DNA from: CAMLKC01 sp035493555
Lineage (GTDB): Bacteria; Patescibacteriota; Saccharimonadia; Saccharimonadales; Saccharimonadaceae
Assembly: GCA_035493555.1 (NCBI GenBank)
Contig: DATJIC010000017.1
Coordinates: forward strand, 1 to 14,567
Direction: 5' to 3'
Length of the DNA: 14,567 nucleotides
The notes under the pieces were generated by a model. That model did not search any database. It was not told where the DNA came from and was given only the letters and a program-made list of their open reading frames with translations. A program made the translations under genes and the position numbers. Below, piece by piece: positions 1 through 5,340 of the stretch (position 1 is its first letter; every line of letters starts with the position of its first letter).

Positions 1-1233
1 TGGATCACCCAGACAGTACCATTTTTGGCTGGATTCGTCCGGCGCGACAATCCGCGCATTACTCGCAAATAAACCGATCCGCAAAAATTCAGTCACCTCG
101 GTGAGATCACTGCCTTTTACCTCGACACCGTCTTTAAGTACAGTCCCTTTTGGCTCGTACCCAGTTCCAGTAAACGTATACTGCTTGCCGGCTGCTGTCA
201 TACTAACAACAGTCATTTCGTTTTTAGTAAGCGTTCCTGTTTTATCGGTACAAAAAACTTGTGTCGACCCGAGACTCTCGACCGCGCTTAGCTTTTTTAC
301 CAACGCTTTTGCTCTTGATAGTTTACCTGCAGCCTGCGCAAGAGAAGTATTTACCTCGGCCGGTAGTCCCTGGGGAATAAGCGAGCTCGCAAACCCAACC
401 GCAAATAACAGCGCTTCTTTAAAAGGCAGATGAATCTGCATGGCGACAAATAATAGCCCTAGTGACAAAATAGCAACGCCGTACGTCACGTACGACGCAA
501 TGTGCCGTAACTCGCGCTCAAGAGGGCTTAGCGTGTCTGGTGCAGCCTGGCTAAGGTTGGCAATCCGCCCAAGCTCGGTATCCATTCCCGTTGCAATGAC
601 CACGCCAAATGCCTCGCCAATAGCAACCGTCGTGCCCATAAACGCAAGGTTGTGGCGGTTTGCAACGAGCACCTCGCCGTTAATGGCGTGTAAAAACTTA
701 TGCGCCGGACTACTTTCGCCGGTTAACGCAAAGTCATTGGTCGAAAAGGTAGAGAGTTCAATCAAGCGCACGTCGGCCGGCACGCTGCCGCCCTCGGTAA
801 GACGAATAACGTCACCAATTACCAAATGACGCGACTCTATCTCTGTTAATTTGCCATCCCGGTAAACCTCGGCAAGCGGCTGAATGAGTTTTTCAAGCGC
901 CTGCATGGTCCGCTCAGCCCGGTATTCCTGCAAAAAACCAATCGTCGTATTAAATAGGACAAGGGCAACCAAAACGATCGCCGTTTGTTCGTCGCCAAGG
1001 TACGCAGCAATCACACCACTGACAAGCAGCAAAAGGATCATCCAGTCTTTAAACTGGCGAAGGTACCGGTGAAACAAAGATTCGGTTTTAATGCCAACAA
1101 GTGCGTTTGGCCCATTCTCGACAAGTCGTTTTTGCGCCTCTTTTGAGGTTATGCCGGTACGAGAAGTTGCAAAGCGGTCAATAACTTCGTCTGCCGACAA
1201 TCGGTAGGCGAGCTTTTCGGTGTTTTTGGTCAT
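1..1233 (-). CDS. P2-type cation-transporting ATPase, N-terminal 411 residues (3' end beyond window)
   Basis: ATP-driven cation pump of the plasma membrane, cut by the left edge, so the nucleotide-binding domain and M5-M10 are missing; relatives run to roughly 850-900 residues. Visible are an N-terminal cytoplasmic segment, M1-M2 (about residues 64-102), the actuator-domain dephosphorylation motif TGES at 171-174, M3-M4 (about 240-295), and the phosphorylation motif DKTGTLT with the acceptor Asp at residue 330. The M4 ion-site motif reads PQGLPAEV (residues 287-294), with Gln where SERCA-type Ca2+ pumps have Glu, so the transported ion cannot be named. The last visible residues, CLGDP, match the GDP-T-E motif that opens the N domain. 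The start is the ATG at 1233; no Shine-Dalgarno precedes it, but a TATACT box ends 6 nt upstream. The family is certain; the substrate is not. Confidence 0.93.
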   Translation of the reverse strand, partial: MTKNTEKLAYRLSADEVIDRFATSRTGITSKEAQKRLVENGPNALVGIKTESLFHRYLRQFKDWMILLLLVSGVIAAYLGDEQTAIVLVALVLFNTTIGFLQEYRAERTMQALEKLIQPLAEVYRDGKLTEIESRHLVIGDVIRLTEGGSVPADVRLIELSTFSTNDFALTGESSPAHKFLHAINGEVLVANRHNLAFMGTTVAIGEAFGVVIATGMDTELGRIANLSQAAPDTLSPLERELRHIASYVTYGVAILSLGLLFVAMQIHLPFKEALLFAVGFASSLIPQGLPAEVNTSLAQAAGKLSRAKALVKKLSAVESLGSTQVFCTDKTGTLTKNEMTVVSMTAAGKQYTFTGTGYEPKGTVLKDGVEVKGSDLTEVTEFLRIGLFASNARIVAPDESSQKWYCLGDP

Positions 1234-1239
1234 GCTTAT

Positions 1240-1245
1240 AGTATA
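1240..1245 (-). promoter_or_regulatory. -10 box for the P-type ATPase, leaderless geometry
   Basis: TATACT on the minus strand ends 6 nt before the ATG, so a standard transcription start would fall on or next to the A of the start codon. No good -35 hexamer is visible at 16-18 nt and no Shine-Dalgarno is present. The call rests on position and on the same geometry at other genes in this window. Confidence 0.45.
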
Positions 1246-1288
1246 GCGCAGGGAGGAGGTATAGCCTGTGATCCCACTCTTTTGGCCG

Positions 1289-1417
<129 letters not shown>

Positions 1418-1457
1418 ATATGAGTGGCTGAAAACCATGGTAACAGATACGGAACAA

Positions 1458-2123
1458 TTAGTCGAGAGGGTGATATGCGAGTGCCGCCACCCACACATCG
1501 CCCGCACCCGCGTCTTTTAGCGCCCTTGCACCATACTCTAACGTCGCCCCCGTTGTAACAACATCGTCAATCAATACGTACGTTTTATCCGGCATAAGCC
1601 GCCCTTTGACTGCAAAGGCCGCTTTTGCTTGCGCCTGCCTCGTCCTTCGGTTTTCGCCCCGCTGTTTGGTTGTGGTTTGACGGTATAGAACAGTTTTTAC
1701 GGACAGCCCCTGCGCTCTTGCAAGGTATTTGGCTAAAAGCAAGGTATGATCATACCCCCGGACCCTGGTATGTGATGCTACCGTTGGCGTTGGAACAATA
1801 ATTATTTCTCTGGGCAGCAGACCGATACGTTCCGAAAGCAAAGAGGCGAGTGTTCGGTGCGCCGCGTAGTTATTGTAAAACTTATAACCATCTATGATTT
1901 GACGTAATGCCCCCGACCTTGTCCCGATACACCAGCTCCTCGAATAAGAGGTGGAACAGTGTTGGCATCGATCCGTTAAAAATGTTTCATCACCACAAAC
2001 AAAGCAGCCTTTAAAATATTCCTGACTGATGTTATATTTACAATTATCGCACAAAACCGACCCAATTTTCCCGCAAGAATAACAGGGGTGCGGTGCGACG
2101 TGCGAAAGTAGGGTGTCAAACAT
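1458..2123 (-). CDS. comF: ComF family phosphoribosyltransferase-like protein
   Basis: A cytoplasmic protein of the ComF/GntX type: N-terminal zinc-binding cysteines followed by a type I phosphoribosyltransferase fold. In competent bacteria ComF takes part in handling incoming single-stranded DNA; its exact chemistry is not settled. Two CXXC pairs form each of two apparent zinc clusters: C14/C17/C25/C28 and C40/C43/C53/C56. The PRPP-binding loop DDVVTTGAT is at residues 186-194, preceded by hydrophobic YVLI. Its 221 residues are normal for the family. The start is the ATG at 2123, giving the usual short lead into the first CXXC; no Shine-Dalgarno is evident. It is divergent from hsp20 and upstream of tRNA-Ser. 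A role in natural transformation is inferred from the family only; no other com gene lies in this window. Confidence 0.9.
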   Translation of the reverse strand: MFDTLLSHVAPHPCYSCGKIGSVLCDNCKYNISQEYFKGCFVCGDETFLTDRCQHCSTSYSRSWCIGTRSGALRQIIDGYKFYNNYAAHRTLASLLSERIGLLPREIIIVPTPTVASHTRVRGYDHTLLLAKYLARAQGLSVKTVLYRQTTTKQRGENRRTRQAQAKAAFAVKGRLMPDKTYVLIDDVVTTGATLEYGARALKDAGAGDVWVAALAYHPLD

Positions 2124-2154
2124 TGTACTTTTTACGTTTTGCTTTGCTGTTATG

Positions 2155-2183
2155 TTGATTATACCGTAAATGTTGGTTATAAT
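2155..2183 (+). promoter_or_regulatory. Promoter of hsp20
   Basis: TTGATT (2155-2160), a 17-nt spacer, then a consensus TATAAT (2178-2183). Predicted transcription start is near 2190, leaving a leader of about 40 nt before the ATG at 2231. I see no CIRCE inverted repeat, so the sequence does not show a heat-shock repressor site. Confidence 0.75.
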
Positions 2184-2188
2184 GTGAA
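2158..2188 (-). promoter_or_regulatory. Putative promoter of comF
   Basis: On the minus strand a consensus TATAAT lies at 2163-2158, about 34 nt before the comF ATG. A weak TTCACA at 2188-2183 with a 19-nt spacer is the best -35 candidate. The -10 box shares bases with the -35 box of the opposing hsp20 promoter, so polymerase could not occupy both at once. Confidence 0.45.
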
Positions 2189-2220
2189 GGACTATTTGTC
2201 AATAGAGCCTAGAGAAAAGT

Positions 2221-2225
2221 GGAGG
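2221..2225 (+). promoter_or_regulatory. Shine-Dalgarno that fixes the hsp20 start
   Basis: GGAGG lies 5 nt before the ATG at 2231. A GTG at 2219 in the same frame would add four residues, but it overlaps this site, so the ATG is preferred. Confidence 0.8.
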
Positions 2226-2230
2226 ATATC

Positions 2231-2707
2231 ATGGCCCGCAAACAAAACGATGATCTATTGATCGAAGATGAACTCGCCGCCGCGTTTCTAAACGATGATG
2301 AGCTCAGCCAGGAACAATCAGCTCCGGTGCAGCAAGCACCAGCTACCGATGATAATGCATGGGAAGAGTCTGAAGAAGATTTTCCAGGCCAATTGGCCGT
2401 CGACGTTTATGAGACCGATGAAAAGCTTATTGTTAAGGCTCGTACGGCAGGGGTAAACAAAGAAGACCTCGATGTCAGCATAAGTGATGGCATTTTAACC
2501 ATCAGCGGTACGCTCTCAAGCGGCGACGACACTGACGCCATCAACTGGCACATTCAGGAATGTTACTGGGGCGAATTTAGCCGCACGTTGGCACTTCCAG
2601 TGCCTGTAAAAGAGGATGAAGTAGGTGCCGTCCTAAAAGATGGTGTCCTTACAATCAGCTTCGGCAAGATCAAACAAGAACAAGCTAAGAAGATTACTAT
2701 CCAATAG
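2231..2707 (+). CDS. Hsp20 / alpha-crystallin family small heat-shock protein
   Basis: An ATP-independent chaperone that forms oligomers and holds unfolding proteins in the cytoplasm. The protein is 158 residues: an acidic, Gln/Ala-rich N-terminal arm (1-50), the alpha-crystallin domain (about 54-145), and a C-terminal tail with the IXI-type anchor ITI at 155-157. Typical landmarks are GEFSR (114-118), LPVPV (122-126) and the closing strand DGVLTISF (137-144). It is a monocistronic unit between its own promoter and a hairpin terminator. The ATG at 2231 is chosen because a strong GGAGG precedes it. Family assignment is secure. Confidence 0.95.
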   Translation: MARKQNDDLLIEDELAAAFLNDDELSQEQSAPVQQAPATDDNAWEESEEDFPGQLAVDVYETDEKLIVKARTAGVNKEDLDVSISDGILTISGTLSSGDDTDAINWHIQECYWGEFSRTLALPVPVKEDEVGAVLKDGVLTISFGKIKQEQAKKITIQ

Positions 2708-2719
2708 ATCTTCTTACAA

Positions 2720-2755
2720 AACTAAAAACAGCCTCGCAGGAGGCTGTTTTTAGTT
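2720..2755 (+). terminator. Rho-independent terminator of hsp20
   Basis: A perfect 16-bp stem (2720-2735 with 2740-2755) has a GCAG tetraloop, with TTTTT in the 3' arm on the plus strand and an A-run in the 5' arm, so it can work both ways. It begins 13 nt after the hsp20 stop codon. Confidence 0.88.
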
Positions 2756-2774
2756 GGGCAGAGAACACCCAGAT

Positions 2775-2805
2775 AAAAAGACGCTTCCTAGAGAAGCGTC
2801 TTTTT
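2775..2805 (-). terminator. Rho-independent terminator of the pilin cluster
   Basis: A perfect 13-bp stem (2775-2787 with 2793-2805) with a 5-nt loop and five T at the 3' end on either strand. It starts 18 nt beyond the stop of the last pilin gene. With the hairpin at 2720-2755 it insulates the convergent hsp20 and pilin units. Confidence 0.85.
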
Positions 2806-2823
2806 ATACTTAGCTTGGGCGTT

Positions 2824-3252
2824 TTACGCGCCGTTTGCTGAAAAGCTCGAGATAACGAAGTTAACCAGTGCGTAAGCAAGAATTGCCACAACGATACCCA
2901 CGATCGCATAAAGGATCGTGTTTTTTGCGCTCGTCACTGCACTGCTGTCACCACCAGATACTACGTAGCGGATACCACCGATAATAAGCATGATAACCGA
3001 GATTGCACCGATAATGAACAGAAGAACATTGGTGATAGTCTTGAAGACACCGTTGCTACCGAACAAGTCGGATTGCTGGTCTTTACCTTGCGCACAACCT
3101 GCACCGCCGGAAAGGCCGCCCGTTGCGTCGCTCGTACAATCGGCAGCGTGAGCTACTGGAGTACTAACAACGTTCGCTGCCGCAGTAACGCCAAGGGCAA
3201 GTGCCGGGACGATTAACAGCGCCTCTAGACTTTTCTTTATGATATTTTTCAT
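2824..3252 (-). CDS. VirB2/TrbC-like T4SS pilin 6 (last gene of the cluster)
   Basis: A small exported membrane protein of the type found as presumed pilus subunit in Patescibacteria type IV secretion loci. Of 142 residues, 1-36 form a signal peptide ending AHA. A Gly/Ser-rich mature N terminus carries C39 and C53. Two hydrophobic segments (about 72-98 and 112-136) flank the polar loop SGGDSSAVTSAKNT. The C-terminal tail SANGA is longer than in its paralogues. The core is closely similar to the products of 3322-3687 and 3699-4070, so these three arose by duplication. AAAGGA lies 6 nt before the ATG. A 69-nt gap with its own promoter precedes it, and it is followed by a terminator. Being independently driven, it is my guess for the most abundant pilin. 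Confidence 0.85.
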   Translation of the reverse strand: MKNIIKKSLEALLIVPALALGVTAAANVVSTPVAHAADCTSDATGGLSGGAGCAQGKDQQSDLFGSNGVFKTITNVLLFIIGAISVIMLIIGGIRYVVSGGDSSAVTSAKNTILYAIVGIVVAILAYALVNFVISSFSANGA

Positions 3253-3286
3253 TGTTATTCCTTTCTTAGGGATTTACTATCTATAT

Positions 3287-3315
3287 TTTATAACAAACAG
3301 CTGTTGTTTTGTTAA
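3287..3315 (-). promoter_or_regulatory. Internal promoter for the last pilin gene
   Basis: Minus strand TTAACA (3315-3310), 17-nt spacer, TATAAA (3292-3287): each hexamer is one base from consensus. Predicted start is near 3280, giving a leader of about 28 nt that contains the AAAGGA ribosome binding site. Confidence 0.65.
3296..3305. promoter_or_regulatory. Palindrome in the promoter spacer, possible operator
   Basis: AACAGCTGTT is a perfect 10-bp palindrome located between the -35 and -10 boxes of the internal pilin promoter. Having no loop, it is more likely a protein-binding dyad than a hairpin. A match this short can occur by chance. Confidence 0.35.
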
Positions 3316-3321
3316 TACTTT

Positions 3322-3687
3322 TTACTTGAACTGCGTGAGAACGAAATTAACGATTGAGTAGGCAAGAATAGCCACGATAAGGCCGATGACTGCGTAAAGG
3401 ATAGTGTTCTTAGCGCTGGTGATTGCACTGCTGTCGCCATTGCTAGTAGTGTAGCGGATACCACCGATAACAATCATGACAACGGCGATTGCTCCCAAAA
3501 TGTAGAGCAGGATATTAACAATGGTTTTGATACGACTACCCAGGTTGCTGGTTTCACCCGCGCCACCGGCTTTATCAACACCATCCTGGATTTGACTGGC
3601 AGGCGAAGCACCTACGTACGTCGGGACGAATGTCATGACTCCCAGCAGGGCAGCGATTGATATAACGGCAAGTTTTACTTTTTTCAT
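3322..3687 (-). CDS. VirB2/TrbC-like T4SS pilin 5
   Basis: Membrane pilin-like protein of 121 residues, paralogue of its two neighbours. A signal peptide covers about residues 1-27 (KK followed by a hydrophobic run, then VGAS). A short mature N terminus with no cysteine precedes two hydrophobic segments (about 54-78 and 95-118) around the loop TTSNGDSSAITSAKNT. I choose the ATG at 3687: AAGGAG sits just upstream, and the resulting N terminus MKKVK is a typical signal-peptide start. An in-frame ATG at 3708 would overlap the preceding gene and put MVLKGEV ahead of it. It begins 11 nt after pilin 4 stops, so it is co-transcribed. Confidence 0.85.
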   Translation of the reverse strand: MKKVKLAVISIAALLGVMTFVPTYVGASPASQIQDGVDKAGGAGETSNLGSRIKTIVNILLYILGAIAVVMIVIGGIRYTTSNGDSSAITSAKNTILYAVIGLIVAILAYSIVNFVLTQFK

Positions 3688-3698
3688 AACTTCTCCTT

Positions 3699-4070
3699 TT
3701 AAAACCAACTAACAACAAAGTTTACAATTGAATACGCCAAAATAGCAACGACAAGACCAATCACTGAGTAAAGGATCGTATCTTTGGCAGACTTAATGGC
3801 ACTGCTCTCGCCATTGCTAGTGGTGTAACGGATACCGCCAATAACAATCATGATCACCGCGACCATTCCCAGAATGTAGAGCAGAATATTGATAACCGTC
3901 TGGATCATAGGACCAAGCTCATCGCCTTGGGCCTTACACACCGCCGAGGAGCCGTTGCTTTTACATTGATCGAATACATTAATGGCCGATGCGTTTGCCA
4001 CCGGAAGAGCAATTGCTCCAACACCCAGTACTAAGGCAAACGATACAACGAGTTGTTTCCATCTTTTCAT
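3699..4070 (-). CDS. VirB2/TrbC-like T4SS pilin 4
   Basis: Pilin-like protein of 123 residues. The signal peptide is about residues 1-28 (MKRWKQ, hydrophobic run, ANASA). The mature N terminus holds C36 and C45. Hydrophobic segments lie at about 57-80 and 98-121, around the loop TTSNGESSAIKSAKDT. It shares most of its C-terminal two thirds with pilin 5, and by eye roughly three quarters of the bases as well, indicating fairly recent duplication. AGGAAG within the end of the preceding gene serves as ribosome binding site; the two genes are separated by one base, so translation is probably coupled. Confidence 0.85.
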   Translation of the reverse strand: MKRWKQLVVSFALVLGVGAIALPVANASAINVFDQCKSNGSSAVCKAQGDELGPMIQTVINILLYILGMVAVIMIVIGGIRYTTSNGESSAIKSAKDTILYSVIGLVVAILAYSIVNFVVSWF

Positions 4071-4071
4071 T

Positions 4072-4377
4072 TTAAAATCTTCCTATTACAAATTGCGTTA
4101 TGGTAAATGCCATTATAACTACTATAAGCCCAACAACCGCGCCAGTGATAGCGTTTTTCGCCAGTTTTACGTTAGAGGCATTACCGTCGGAGGTGACGTA
4201 GATATATCCGCCAAAGATAATAATAACCACGCAAAGGATTCCAGCTGCGCCGTAGGCTACGTTCAAAAGCCCCGAAAGCGCCGTGTCAGCGTTCTTAACG
4301 GCAGGCACGCCAATCTTACCAGGATCGATTTTTGTCGTTTCTGCAAAAAAGCGCATTGCTGCGTCCGATAGGCTCAT
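4072..4377 (-). CDS. VirB2-like pilin-family protein 3 without signal peptide
   Basis: A diverged member of the same family, 101 residues. It has two hydrophobic segments (about 36-61 and 77-98) and the polar loop TSDGNASNVKLAKNA, matching the pilin layout. Unlike the other five it has no cleavable signal peptide: the N terminus is a 35-residue mixed polar stretch. Its only cysteine, C49, is inside the first hydrophobic segment. The start is taken as the ATG at 4377, one base after the preceding stop codon (TAATATG), with a GGGGG run 9 nt upstream. A TTG at 4395 would add six residues and overlap the previous gene. It could be a minor subunit, an assembly base or an adaptor; nothing in the sequence decides. 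Confidence 0.75.
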   Translation of the reverse strand: MSLSDAAMRFFAETTKIDPGKIGVPAVKNADTALSGLLNVAYGAAGILCVVIIIFGGYIYVTSDGNASNVKLAKNAITGAVVGLIVVIMAFTITQFVIGRF

Positions 4378-4378
4378 A

Positions 4379-4801
4379 TTAAAATGCCCCCGCAATTAAG
4401 TTGACGATTGCCACCGACATCAGTGAAATCACCAAGCCGATAACCGCGTCCATAACCATCTTTTTTGCCTTAGCGGTTTCTCCGGGATCACCCACGCTGG
4501 TCATGTACTTAAACCCACCGCGGATAATAAACCCTGCGGCAATATATCCAACCGCTTGCAGCATCATTTCAATAATATTGAGAACGATCGTCCAGATAAA
4601 CGTCGAGAGACCACCGGCGTCCTTGGGGCTTTTTATATTACAGCCGCCATCGAGCAGTCCCTTGTACCAGGCCGGAAAGGTGAGTAGGCTTTCACTACAG
4701 GCGGCATAGGCAGGCTGCGGCGTTGCCATAGTAAATGTCGCACCGCCGGCGGTGGCGACGAACAGAAGTGCTGCTATCCAGTTTCGTATTTTTTTATTCA
4801 T
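4379..4801 (-). CDS. VirB2-like pilin-family protein 2
   Basis: Diverged pilin-family protein, 140 residues. A signal peptide of about 33 residues ends AYA. A longer mature ectodomain with two aromatic residues carries C35 and C54. Two hydrophobic segments (about 66-94 and 115-138) surround the loop TSVGDPGETAKAKK. Met-rich stretches mark the first segment. AAGGA stands shortly before the ATG at 4801, which is 8 nt after the previous stop; the 3' end is coupled to the next gene. It is related to but clearly distinct from the near-identical trio downstream, so it probably has a separate position in the apparatus. Confidence 0.8.
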   Translation of the reverse strand: MNKKIRNWIAALLFVATAGGATFTMATPQPAYAACSESLLTFPAWYKGLLDGGCNIKSPKDAGGLSTFIWTIVLNIIEMMLQAVGYIAAGFIIRGGFKYMTSVGDPGETAKAKKMVMDAVIGLVISLMSVAIVNLIAGAF

Positions 4802-4809
4802 ACTTTTCC

Positions 4810-5205
4810 TTATGTAAATATTCCACCCGGAATAAGAAAGTTAAGACCGAGGTACATGGCGGCATAGGCAACAATTCCAATGGCCGTATTACGGATAATA
4901 TCCTTGGCTTTTTTTACTTGCTCGGCGCTATCCGAAGAGCTGGAGTACAAAATTGCTGCGTAGACTACTCCGCCTACGGCCAAAATTCCCACGCCTGCGG
5001 TCATAATGTTAAGAATAAGAAGCAGCAGGCCCCATATCCCGGTATCTTCTGCTTTTTTGGCACCGGCTTTTTGGTCACAGTTAATAATGGAGGTCTTTGC
5101 CCCGCCGCAATCTGCCGCAGCCGGCTGGGCCATCCACACGCCCAACCCAGAAACAAGAACCCCGGAGGCAATGGCAAGCGTAATTATTTTTTGTTTTATC
5201 TTCAT
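4810..5205 (-). CDS. VirB2-like pilin-family protein 1 (first gene of the pilin cluster)
   Basis: First gene of the minus-strand cluster, 131 residues. The signal peptide is about residues 1-31 (KIKQK, hydrophobic run, AAADC). The mature N terminus holds C33 and C43. Hydrophobic segments lie at about 57-87 and 105-126, with the loop SSSSDSAEQVKKAKD between them. The C terminus PGGIFT differs from the other members. The ATG at 5205 has no usable Shine-Dalgarno (an AGG ends only 1 nt away), but a consensus TATAAT lies 5 nt upstream, pointing to a leaderless mRNA. The gene is divergent from the first VirB6-like gene across a 135-nt region, so the two halves of the system may be controlled together. 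Confidence 0.8.
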   Translation of the reverse strand: MKIKQKIITLAIASGVLVSGLGVWMAQPAAADCGGAKTSIINCDQKAGAKKAEDTGIWGLLLLILNIMTAGVGILAVGGVVYAAILYSSSSDSAEQVKKAKDIIRNTAIGIVAYAAMYLGLNFLIPGGIFT

Positions 5206-5210
5206 ACCTG

Positions 5211-5216
5211 ATTATA
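5211..5216 (-). promoter_or_regulatory. -10 box of the pilin cluster, leaderless geometry
   Basis: Minus strand TATAAT ends 5 nt before the ATG at 5205, so transcription would begin about at the start codon. No -35 hexamer is found at normal spacing (TTGCAC at 5244-5239 is 22 nt away), which would fit an activator-dependent promoter. Confidence 0.5.
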
Positions 5217-5302
5217 AAATACGATAAATAGGCCGTGCGTGCAAGTACCCCAACCAACCTTGGATTGTACGTAGATTATGTGTAAAAACTATACTAAATA
5301 AA

Positions 5303-5331
5303 TTGACTTTTGCTCTATAAAATGGTACCAT
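5303..5331 (+). promoter_or_regulatory. Promoter of VirB6-like gene 1, near-leaderless
   Basis: TTGACT (5303-5308), 17-nt spacer, TACCAT (5326-5331) preceded by TGG, an extended -10 element. The predicted start is about 5338, only about 3 nt before the ATG at 5341. An alternative TATAAA at 5316-5321 lacks a matching -35. Confidence 0.6.
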
Positions 5332-5340
5332 AACAGAGAT

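Noticed and set aside
101..1072. Plus-strand open frames opposite the P-type ATPase
   Set aside because: They lie antisense to a gene with clear catalytic motifs, are broken into three pieces and show no recognisable family.
2155..2230. CIRCE-type or other heat-shock repressor operator upstream of hsp20
   Set aside because: No inverted TTAGCACTC-like repeat is present in the leader or promoter.
3322..4070. Direct repeat of DNA in the pilin genes considered as a mobile or phase-variable repeat
   Set aside because: Similarity follows the coding frame and is interrupted mainly at silent positions, so it is explained by gene duplication; no exact long repeat that would drive recombination was seen.
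4735..5211. 158-residue plus-strand frame opposite the first pilin genes
   Set aside because: It is antisense to two pilin-family genes with signal peptides and ribosome binding sites; its composition is that of a shadow frame.
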